The notes beneath the pieces are model-generated. The model saw nothing but the letters and a program-made list of their open reading frames with translations. It was not told the DNA's origin and did no database searches. From Clostridia bacterium (lineage in GTDB: Bacteria; Bacillota_A; Clostridia; Oscillospirales; CAG-272), in assembly GCA_017626655.1 (NCBI GenBank), contig JAGAIH010000018.1, forward strand, positions 1 to 13,944: a stretch of DNA of 13,944 nucleotides, read 5' to 3'. A program made the translations under genes and the position numbers. Positions 8,141 to 13,834 of the stretch are shown one piece after another (position 1 is the first letter of the stretch; each line of letters starts with the position of its first letter).

Positions 8141-8407
8141 ATGAAGAAGGATTATCTGAAGCCCGAAGGGAAGATCGTTGCTCTTCGTATGAACGAGAAC
8201 ATCTCGCTCTCCGGTTTCCCTGTTGGTGACCGTTTCGGTATCCACTACACCATCGAAGGGGATAAGAAGTACATCTTCGGCGATACTCGTTTTGAGGCTT
8301 CCAACACGAAGAACGATAGATATGATCGCTTCTATGATCTTCTTATCGCTTTCATTAACAACGTCGATCCCAACTGCCTGTTTGATCCCGACGAAGAAGA
8401 GGAGTAA
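8141..8407 (+). CDS. small RiPP precursor-like protein 1
   Basis: An 88-residue protein that I cannot place in a named family. The N-terminus MKKDYLKP, then NENISLS at residues 18-24, aligns with the protein at 8527 (MKKFYVKP, NENIATS), while the rest diverges: the pattern of a conserved leader with variable cores. YLKP fits the YxxP leader motif bound by PqqD-like proteins in lasso-peptide systems. The variable part is rich in aromatic and charged residues, has a single Cys (VDPNCLF) and ends in DPDEEEE. A strong AAAGGAGA lies 8 nt before the ATG. At about 64 residues after NENI it is long for a core, so further cleavage, or modification of an intact small protein, is possible. Confidence 0.7.
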   Translation: MKKDYLKPEGKIVALRMNENISLSGFPVGDRFGIHYTIEGDKKYIFGDTRFEASNTKNDRYDRFYDLLIAFINNVDPNCLFDPDEEEE

Positions 8408-8470
8408 GATCCGAGCGTAGGGAATTTTGCGTACTGCTTGTTGACTGAGATGGGTACTCGTGATACGGGT

Positions 8471-8493
8471 CGGTATGCAAGGAATGCCGTTTT
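8471..8493 (+). terminator. weak attenuator-like hairpin between the two precursors
   Basis: CGGTAT and ATGCCG pair (6 bp with one wobble) around the loop GCAAGGA, followed by TTTT. The short stem suggests partial termination at best, which could set the ratio of the two precursor transcripts or stabilise the 3' end of the first. Confidence 0.4.
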
Positions 8494-8526
8494 GGCAAGT
8501 GAATTTATGAAAGGAAATTAACGAAC

Positions 8527-8823
8527 ATGAAGAAGTTTTATGTTAAGCCCGTTGCTACCAACGTCGCTTTCGTTGTGAACGAGAACATTGCTACTTCCAA
8601 GAGCCCTGATGAGAGCCTGACCGGTATGGGCAGCTACAGCAATGTTGAGAAGGCTACCTGCAACGAGTTCTTCAACTCCACTCAGATCAAGACCTATCTG
8701 CAGCCCGGTGAGACCAGCATCCTCCAGGCTATGAAGAACGTCATGCTGTATGATCCCGTCGGCGCTAACGAGATCCTGGCGAGAATGGATCCCGACAATC
8801 CCGAGGGCTTCAACTGCTACTAA
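8527..8823 (+). CDS. small RiPP precursor-like protein 2
   Basis: A 98-residue protein, paralogous at its N-terminus to the one at 8141: MKK, Y-x-KP, VA and NENI occur at the same positions, after which similarity ends. The variable part has two Cys (ATCNEFF and the C-terminal FNCY). Both proteins carry an Asn-Cys pair next to a hydrophobic or aromatic residue near the C-terminus (NCL, NCY) after a DP-containing stretch. GAAAGGA (8509-8515) lies 11 nt before the ATG, a looser site than that of precursor 1. It belongs to the same transcript, 119 nt downstream. A function as a peptide substrate is inferred from the leader and neighbours; an ordinary small protein is the alternative. Confidence 0.7.
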   Translation: MKKFYVKPVATNVAFVVNENIATSKSPDESLTGMGSYSNVEKATCNEFFNSTQIKTYLQPGETSILQAMKNVMLYDPVGANEILARMDPDNPEGFNCY

Positions 8824-8843
8824 TTTCGCGTAACTGAATACAT

Positions 8844-9671
8844 ATGCGAAACCACTATCTGATAGCTGACCACATCGTGCGGGTAGGGGATGACACCTTG
8901 TCAGACCTCCTGACGGGATTTGAATGCGATTCAGAGTGCATATCGACTCCTGATCCATGCGGTCAGGAGTCGATTTGTTCTATTACAAGAACCGCGACCC
9001 CTCCCTCCCACGGTGTTGAGATTGTTGACCATGATTTCCCCGTGAGCCACGTGCTGACTCTGACCAGGGAAAGCTCCGCTGTCCTGGTCGCTGACGATAC
9101 CTTTGAAAGGATTTCGGTACGGGGACGGAGAAAAGAGGGACTGTCCGACCTGATGCTCCTGGCTATCTACTCCCGCCTGACTTACTTTCAGACCATCTTT
9201 GTTCACGGCGCCCTTGTGGACGTTCCGGGCTACGGCGGCATTATGTTCACGGGACGGTCCAACGTCGGCAAGACCACGCAGGCCATCCTGTGGGAACAAT
9301 ATAAAGGAGCGGAGATCATCAACGGCGACAAGGTCTTTTTGTCGGTGAAGCCTGAGTATCCAAGCGAGATCTTTGCCTACGGAAGTCCCTGGCGAGGGTC
9401 TTCTCCCTATTGCGTCAACAAGCGTATCCGCCTCCGCGCCATCATTGACCTGGTCCGCGAGGAGGAGAAGTATATACGTCCCCTGCGCGAGCTGGAGGCT
9501 CTGGTTGCCTATATGCCCAGCGTCTTTATGCCGAATTGGGACGCGCGCTTGACCGAGAAGGTTATGGAGACGGTGGATCTGATGCTGCCCCGCGTGCCGA
9601 TCTATCAAATGAGCTGTGATAAGGATCGCTCTGCCGTGGATATGGCCAAGGCCGCTCTGTTCCCCGATTGA
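8844..9671 (+). CDS. HPr-kinase-like protein of the RiPP locus
   Basis: A 275-residue P-loop protein resembling the HPr-kinase-like tailoring kinases of lasso clusters (PadeK type), which phosphorylate a Ser of the precursor. Visible are HGALVD, P-loop GRSNVGKTT (137-145), NGDKVF (D162) and YGSPWRG (179-185), all in family order. The Cys of the usual GSPWCG is Arg here. The N-terminal about 90 residues form a weakly conserved domain starting YLIADHIVRV. ATG 8844 is the only start possible near the N-terminus, since an in-frame stop lies at 8835. No Shine-Dalgarno is visible before it, and a terminator-like hairpin lies at codons 33-44 (8942-8974). Expression is thus probably low relative to the precursors. 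Serine phosphorylation of the peptide is an inference. Confidence 0.82.
   Translation: MRNHYLIADHIVRVGDDTLSDLLTGFECDSECISTPDPCGQESICSITRTATPPSHGVEIVDHDFPVSHVLTLTRESSAVLVADDTFERISVRGRRKEGLSDLMLLAIYSRLTYFQTIFVHGALVDVPGYGGIMFTGRSNVGKTTQAILWEQYKGAEIINGDKVFLSVKPEYPSEIFAYGSPWRGSSPYCVNKRIRLRAIIDLVREEEKYIRPLRELEALVAYMPSVFMPNWDARLTEKVMETVDLMLPRVPIYQMSCDKDRSAVDMAKAALFPD
8942..8980 (+). terminator. terminator-like hairpin inside the kinase reading frame
   Basis: ATCGACTCCTGA (8942-8953) and its exact reverse complement TCAGGAGTCGAT (8963-8974) form a perfect 12-bp stem with a 9-nt loop, followed by TTGTTCTATT. It lies about 120 nt after the second precursor stop and about 100 nt into the kinase gene. 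It has the form of an intrinsic terminator, with a T-run interrupted by G and C. Confidence 0.65.
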
Positions 9672-9693
9672 CCGACCCGAGGAGGAAAACCCC

Positions 9694-10191
9694 ATGAGTC
9701 AAGAAAAACACCGAGAGATAGATCGCCTGCAGATGATTGGGCTACTGCACAACGCGGAGGATGGCTCGACCATTCCCATCATGGTTACGGGAATGAGCAT
9801 GACTCCATTCCTCTTTCATAAGCAGTCAATCGCGTTTCTGAAAAAGGATTCCCAATATCAGCCCAAGGTCGGGGATATCGTTTTCTTCGTACGGGAGGAT
9901 ATGGCCCCGGTTCTGCACCGTATTGTCAAAATCAAAAAAGACGGCATTCTGGTCATCAAGGGCGATGCCCAAAGATGGCGCGAGGAAATACATCCCGGCC
10001 AGATCCTTGCCCACGTCACCCATATCATACGGACCGAAGAAAAATTTTCGGTGGAGTCCAAGGCCTACCGATTCTGGGTCAAGGTCTGGAAGCCCTTCCG
10101 TCTGATCCATCCACCCCTGGCTTTTGTGATCAACGTGTGCCACCGCCTCCCCTACAAGCTTTCCCGCAAGAGCCGGAAAGGGGATTTTTGA
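9694..10191 (+). CDS. S24/S26-family peptidase-like protein
   Basis: A 165-residue serine-peptidase-like protein related to signal peptidases. Visible are GMSMTP with candidate nucleophile S35, GDIVFF (60-65), LHRIV with H75, and KGDAQ (89-93), which matches the GDA box. A His at the position of the general base (HRI) resembles the SipW/ER-type Ser-His enzymes rather than the Ser-Lys bacterial type. There is no N-terminal membrane segment, so it is probably cytoplasmic, unlike a true signal peptidase; only the C-terminal part (LAFVINV) is hydrophobic. GGAGGA (9681-9686) 7 nt before ATG 9694 sets the start; the kinase gene ends 22 nt upstream. It is a candidate for leader removal, as the exporter has no peptidase domain. 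Confidence 0.8.
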   Translation: MSQEKHREIDRLQMIGLLHNAEDGSTIPIMVTGMSMTPFLFHKQSIAFLKKDSQYQPKVGDIVFFVREDMAPVLHRIVKIKKDGILVIKGDAQRWREEIHPGQILAHVTHIIRTEEKFSVESKAYRFWVKVWKPFRLIHPPLAFVINVCHRLPYKLSRKSRKGDF

Positions 10192-10194
10192 GTC

Positions 10195-10225
10195 AAGAGC
10201 TGTCGTTTTTCGCGACAGCTCTTTT
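10195..10225 (+). terminator. terminator of the precursor-kinase-peptidase operon
   Basis: AAGAGCTGTCG and CGACAGCTCTT form a perfect 11-bp stem around TTTTTCG, followed by further T. It starts 4 nt after the peptidase stop. Confidence 0.92.
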
Positions 10226-10240
10226 GTCCACCTTTTTGAT

Positions 10241-10324
10241 GTGAGACCAAAGCTATTGACAATGCTGACAATATGTGCTATAATAAAACCAATTATAGGT
10301 CTCACGCCGTGAGCCTTGAGACCT
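10241..10324. repeat. GTGAGACC inverted repeat flanking a promoter, plus leader hairpin
   Basis: GTGAGACC (10241-10248) and its reverse complement GGTCTCAC (10298-10305) lie on either side of the promoter at 10256-10284. A third related copy, TGAGACC, is at 10317-10323, so AGGTCTCA (10297-10304) and TGAGACCT (10317-10324) form an 8-bp hairpin in the leader 20 nt before the next start codon. The three copies could be operator sites, an mRNA hairpin, or ends of a small invertible segment. Confidence 0.55.
10256..10284 (+). promoter_or_regulatory. consensus promoter of the nucleotidyltransferase gene
   Basis: A perfect TTGACA (10256-10261), 17 nt, and a perfect extended -10 TGCTATAAT (TATAAT at 10279-10284). 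Transcription would start near 10291, just before the leader hairpin. Confidence 0.88.
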
Positions 10325-10343
10325 GAGAAGTAGAGGATGCTTT

Positions 10344-11543
10344 ATGAACGATTTCCAAAAAGGGATCATATCCCTTCTGAAGGCCTCCTTGATGAACATT
10401 GAGCCGAGCCAGCCCATAGATATGGACTTCCGAACGGTGTATGATTTCGCGGAAAAGCAGCAGATTTTAGCCGCTTTGTATTACGGAGTCAGCCAGGTTC
10501 CGGAGTACACGTCTCACCCTCTTTTTGAGGCGTTTTTCTCGCGGTTCTGTGTGTATCTGGGCCATAACGCGGATCAGATGGATACGGTTATTCGTATCTG
10601 CAAGGCTTTTGATGAGGCCGGAGTGGACTATATGCCCGTGAAAGGCACGCTGCTCAAGCCCATGTATCCCAGCCCCGAAATGCGAACCATGGGTGACGCG
10701 GATATTCTCATTCGCATGGACCAGTATACCCGTGTCCGCGCCGTCATGGAATCACTGGGGTGCAGGTTTGATTACGAAAGCGATCACGAGTACAGCTGGA
10801 GAACCCCGACAGGGTTGCAGATCGAGCTGCATAAGCGCTTGATTCCTACCTACAATAAGGATTACTATGCTTACTACGGCGACGGTTGGGATTTTGCCCG
10901 CCTCTGTGAGGGAAGCAGCTACCGCTATGAAATGTCCCCCGAGGATACCTTCGTATTCCTGTTCACCCACTTCGCCAAGCACTACCGCGATCAGGGCATC
11001 GGTATCAAGTACGTGTTGGATTTCTATTTCTTCAAGAAGGCGAATCCCCATCTGGATATCGCGTACATGGAGGGCGAACTGGAAAAGCTTCAGCTCCATG
11101 AATTCTATGAGAATATCATGTACCTGTTGAAGGTTTGGTTCGAGGATGCTCCCTCTACTGAGTTGACCGACTACCTGACCGGCAAGATTTTCTACGACGG
11201 TGTTTTCGGCCGCACCGAGCTGAACGCCATTTCCGAGGGCTTGAAGTTGTCCAAATCCACCAAGTCGGTGAAGGCTAAGAAGAAGCTGCAGCTGTTCTTC
11301 CCCTCCTTGTCCATCATGCGGCTGCACTATCCGATCCTGAACAAGCTGGCGTTTCTGTTGCCCTTCATCTGGATCATCCGTCTGGTTGACCTGGCCATCA
11401 ACCACCGTGACCGCTACCGTCGGCGCATGAATCACCTGAAGAGAATGTCCGACGAAAACATCAGCGAGTATCAGCGCGAGCTGAATTACGTAGGTCTGGA
11501 TTACAATTTCGGCGGGGACGACCCACCCACCAAAAAGGAATGA
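10344..11543 (+). CDS. nucleotidyltransferase-family protein of the RiPP accessory set
   Basis: A 399-residue protein resembling the uncharacterised nucleotidyltransferase family (NTP_transf_5 type) found beside HPr-kinase-like genes in lasso and related peptide clusters. PVKGTLL with K100, then MGDADILI with D118 and D120, has the form of the GxD-x-D metal-binding site of nucleotidyltransferases. The C-terminal third is basic with a hydrophobic segment (LLPFIWIIRLVDLAI), then HRDRYRRR. AGAGGAT lies 6 nt before the ATG at 10344. It has its own promoter and terminator, so it is not in the precursor operon despite the functional link. Its natural substrate is unknown; nucleotidylation of the peptide or of a partner is speculation. 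Confidence 0.8.
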   Translation: MNDFQKGIISLLKASLMNIEPSQPIDMDFRTVYDFAEKQQILAALYYGVSQVPEYTSHPLFEAFFSRFCVYLGHNADQMDTVIRICKAFDEAGVDYMPVKGTLLKPMYPSPEMRTMGDADILIRMDQYTRVRAVMESLGCRFDYESDHEYSWRTPTGLQIELHKRLIPTYNKDYYAYYGDGWDFARLCEGSSYRYEMSPEDTFVFLFTHFAKHYRDQGIGIKYVLDFYFFKKANPHLDIAYMEGELEKLQLHEFYENIMYLLKVWFEDAPSTELTDYLTGKIFYDGVFGRTELNAISEGLKLSKSTKSVKAKKKLQLFFPSLSIMRLHYPILNKLAFLLPFIWIIRLVDLAINHRDRYRRRMNHLKRMSDENISEYQRELNYVGLDYNFGGDDPPTKKE

Positions 11544-11560
11544 CCCCCGTTTCCAACAGG

Positions 11561-11598
11561 AAAAGAGCGACGACATCACCGTATGCCGCCGCTCTTTT
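11561..11598 (+). terminator. terminator after the nucleotidyltransferase gene
   Basis: AAAAGAGCG and CGCTCTTTT form a 9-bp stem with a 20-nt loop. The right arm supplies the T-run, and the A-rich left arm makes it usable in both directions. Confidence 0.85.
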
Positions 11599-11639
11599 CG
11601 CTTCTTTTCCGTCTCCCTACCCCATCCCGCGAAAAGCAC

Positions 11640-11668
11640 TTGACAAAGACGAATATCTATGCTATAAT
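11640..11668 (+). promoter_or_regulatory. consensus promoter of the acyltransferase gene
   Basis: A perfect TTGACA (11640-11645), 17 nt, and TATAAT (11663-11668) with the extended -10 TGC. The start near 11675 gives a leader of about 43 nt. Confidence 0.88.
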
Positions 11669-11717
11669 GAACCGAATGTGAAGTCAATATGAACTTGATG
11701 ATTCGGAGGTACAAGGT

Positions 11718-13019
11718 ATGAAGATCAAGACCATGCGCCGCACCTACGACGAGGTGATGGCCCTCCCCCGACCCAAGCATACGAAGCCCTGGAAGCCCAC
11801 GTTCCTGTTCCGCACCATTATGCGGATCGCCTCGGCCCCCGACCTGTGGGCGACTCACTTTACGTACACACGCGACAAAAAGAGCGAGCCCAAAGAGCCT
11901 TGCCTCATCCTTATGAACCATTCCAGCTTCATTGACCTCAAAATGGCGGTGGGGGCGCTGTACCCCAAGCGGTTCGGCATCGTTTGCACCACCGACGCTA
12001 TGGTGGGCAAGGGACTGCTCATGAAGCTGCTGGGGTGTATTCCTACCCAAAAATTCGTCACCGACCTGGGCCTCATTCGGGACATGAAGTATATGCTCCA
12101 CGAGAAGAAGACCTCGGTTTTGCTCTACCCCGAGGCGGGCTACTCCTTTGACGGCCGCGCCACCACCATGGCTCCCGTCACGGGCGGGCTGATCAAGATG
12201 CTGAACGTGCCGGTTCTCATGATTACCTCCCATAACGCGTTTGCCAGAGATCCTCTGTACAACGGTCTCCAGAACCGCAAGGTCAGGACGAGCGCCGACA
12301 TTACCACCCTGCTCACCGCTGAGGAGGTGGAGTCCAAGTCCGCCGAAGAGCTGGAGGCGGTTGTGCAGAAGGCCTTTACCTTCGACAACCTGGCCGAGCA
12401 GTACGAGCGGGGGGTCAAGATCACCGAGACCTTCCGCGCCGACGGGCTCCACCGCATCCTGTACAAGTGCCCCGCCTGCATGGCTGAGGGGGACATGGAG
12501 GGGAAGGGGACCCATCTGACCTGCCATGCCTGCGGAAAGACGTGGTTTCTCAACGAAGACAGCCGCCTGGAGGCCACCGAGGGGATCACCGAGTTCCCTC
12601 ACATCCCCGACTGGTACGACTGGGAGCGGCAAGAGGTAAAAAAGGAGATCGACCGCGGGGAGTACCGCCTGGACACCCCTGTGCAGATCGGGTTGATGGT
12701 GGACTACAAGGGACTCTACATGGTGGGGGACGGCTGGCTGACCCATAGCAAGGACGGCTTCCGTCTGACGGGCTGTAAGGGTAAGCTCAACTACGAGCAG
12801 AAGCCCTGCGCCTCCCACACCCTGAATGCCGACTTCTACTGGTATTGCATCGGTGACGTCATCGGCATCGGCAACCGCGACTGCCTGTACTACTGTTTCC
12901 CCACCGCCCCCGACGGCAAGATCCCTCCCGTGGCCAAGGCGAGACTGGCCACCGAGGAGCTGTACAAGGTGGCTATGGCGGAGCGGAGGAGACAGGGAAG
13001 AGCCGACAAGGCGGAGTGA
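11718..13019 (+). CDS. PlsC-like acyltransferase with internal zinc ribbon
   Basis: A 433-residue protein whose N-terminal half has the glycerolipid acyltransferase fold: NHSSFID gives the HX4D catalytic pair (H68, D73), and YPEAGYS resembles the FPEG substrate-binding block. Known members transfer an acyl chain to lysophosphatidate or similar acceptors at the membrane face. Residues 251-272 hold CPAC and CHAC (C251, C254, C269, C272), a zinc ribbon, followed by a C-terminal domain of about 160 residues rich in aromatic and Gly residues that I do not recognise. GGAGG (11705-11709) precedes ATG 11718. It is monocistronic with its own promoter and terminator. Phospholipid synthesis is the default role; acylation of another substrate is possible because of the extra domain. 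Confidence 0.8.
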   Translation: MKIKTMRRTYDEVMALPRPKHTKPWKPTFLFRTIMRIASAPDLWATHFTYTRDKKSEPKEPCLILMNHSSFIDLKMAVGALYPKRFGIVCTTDAMVGKGLLMKLLGCIPTQKFVTDLGLIRDMKYMLHEKKTSVLLYPEAGYSFDGRATTMAPVTGGLIKMLNVPVLMITSHNAFARDPLYNGLQNRKVRTSADITTLLTAEEVESKSAEELEAVVQKAFTFDNLAEQYERGVKITETFRADGLHRILYKCPACMAEGDMEGKGTHLTCHACGKTWFLNEDSRLEATEGITEFPHIPDWYDWERQEVKKEIDRGEYRLDTPVQIGLMVDYKGLYMVGDGWLTHSKDGFRLTGCKGKLNYEQKPCASHTLNADFYWYCIGDVIGIGNRDCLYYCFPTAPDGKIPPVAKARLATEELYKVAMAERRRQGRADKAE

Positions 13020-13055
13020 TTTTCCGCCGCGAACAAGGGTTTTATCCACATAACG

Positions 13056-13116
13056 AAAGGGACGACAGCCGTCCGACGCTTGAAAAATGGCGTGCGGAGG
13101 GAATGTCGTCCCTTTT
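13056..13116. terminator. bidirectional terminator between convergent genes
   Basis: AAAGGGACGACA (13056-13067) and TGTCGTCCCTTT (13104-13115) form a perfect 12-bp outer stem. An inner stem (TCCGACGC with GCGTGCGGA, one bulge) extends it. T or A runs on both sides suit the convergent arrangement of the acyltransferase (plus) and the ribbon-helix-helix gene (minus). Confidence 0.85.
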
Positions 13117-13134
13117 GGGGTGTGGGGAAGTGGG

Positions 13135-13326
13135 TCATTGATGGTTCAGGTCGGTGGGGATTTGGATCTCGCCGTCCTGCTTTTCAAATTCGGCGATGCA
13201 CTTGCGGATGAGGTAGAGGATCTGGCCGTTGCCGCTTCTGCCCTCATATTTGGCGATATAGTGGAGCTTGTAGTGAAGGATGGGGTCGATCTCGATGCCG
13301 AGGTGCTTGTTTTTCTTGTTTCTCAT
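13135..13326 (-). CDS. Arc-type ribbon-helix-helix regulator
   Basis: A 63-residue DNA-binding protein. LGIEIDP is the beta strand that would insert in the major groove, followed by two helices (ILHYKLHYIAKYEG and NGQILYLIRKCIAEFEKQ) with a basic Arg and a Gly at the turn, as in Arc-type repressors that act as dimers. The start is the ATG at 13326 (minus strand) because AAGGTGA precedes it by about 5 nt; the longer frame upstream (to 13434) lacks a site and would overlap the divergent gene's RBS. The gene is divergent from the SLOG protein, with paired inverted sites between them, so autorepression and control of the neighbour are likely but inferred. Confidence 0.8.
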   Translation of the reverse strand: MRNKKNKHLGIEIDPILHYKLHYIAKYEGRSGNGQILYLIRKCIAEFEKQDGEIQIPTDLNHQ

Positions 13327-13352
13327 AATAATCACCTTAAAATTCATATTTT

Positions 13353-13403
13353 TTAAGTATATTTTAAGATGATTTTGTGATACAATGTTGTGAGTATACT
13401 TAA
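13353..13403. promoter_or_regulatory. divergent promoter region with paired inverted sites
   Basis: TTAAGTATA (13353-13361) and its exact reverse complement TATACTTAA (13395-13403) are 33 bp apart. Each arm contains a TATACT hexamer in -10 form pointing outward: the left one toward the minus-strand regulator, with TTGTAT 18 nt upstream on that strand, the right one toward the SLOG gene. Binding of the ribbon-helix-helix protein to both arms would block both promoters. The -35 box for the plus-strand gene is unclear. Confidence 0.55.
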
Positions 13404-13432
13404 TACAAGTACACCAAATTTTGGAGGTGACC

Positions 13433-13771
13433 ATGAAAGTAGCAATCGTAGGCTCCCGAAGCCTGTCTGTGGAGGATTTTTCTCCTTATCTGCCCCCCGA
13501 GACCACCGAGATTGTCAGCGGCGGCGCCAAGGGCATCGACCAATGCGCGGCGGCTTACGCGGCGGCCCACGGCCTGACCCTCACCGAGTTCAAGCCCGAT
13601 TACAGGCGGTACGGCAAGGGCGCGCCCCTGAAACGGAATCTGGAGATCGTGGACTATGCTGACTGCGTGCTGATCTTCTGGGACGGCACCTCCCGGGGGA
13701 GCCGTTTCGTGATAAACGCCTGCGAAAAGAGCGGAAAGCCCCACCGTGTGGTGCGGCCTGAGACAGAGTGA
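13433..13771 (+). CDS. SLOG-fold protein of the YpsA/DprA-like type
   Basis: A 112-residue Rossmann-like protein. VAIVGSRSL at the N-terminus, SGGAKGIDQCAAAYA (a nucleotide-binding loop, residues about 33-47), YGKGAPLKRN and the strand VLIFWDGTSRGSR are the family's blocks. SLOG proteins bind nucleotides or nucleotide-derived ligands, and some act in stress or phage-related signalling; no exact function can be given. ATG 13433 is chosen over TTG 13421 because GGAGGTGA sits just before it. It is divergent from a ribbon-helix-helix regulator. Confidence 0.82.
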   Translation: MKVAIVGSRSLSVEDFSPYLPPETTEIVSGGAKGIDQCAAAYAAAHGLTLTEFKPDYRRYGKGAPLKRNLEIVDYADCVLIFWDGTSRGSRFVINACEKSGKPHRVVRPETE

Positions 13772-13784
13772 CGGCACAAGAATA

Positions 13785-13819
13785 CCCGCCTGTACCGTGA
13801 GGGTAACGGGCGGGCTTTT
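13785..13819. terminator. terminator between convergent SLOG and XRE genes
   Basis: CCCGCC and GGGCGGG close a hairpin with an inner ACC/GGT pairing, followed by CTTTTC. It starts 14 nt after the SLOG stop and lies between that gene and the minus-strand regulator. Confidence 0.8.
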
Positions 13820-13834
13820 CTTATGGGTGGGGGA

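Noticed and set aside
4732..11543. A standard lasso peptide cluster
   Set aside because: Leader motif, kinase and nucleotidyltransferase fit, but no asparagine-synthetase-like cyclase or transglutaminase-like protease lies in the window, and a SPASM radical SAM enzyme is present instead.
10752..13049. Open frame of 765 codons on the minus strand across two genes
   Set aside because: It spans the terminator and promoter between the nucleotidyltransferase and acyltransferase genes, has no domain, and both opposite genes have clear catalytic motifs.
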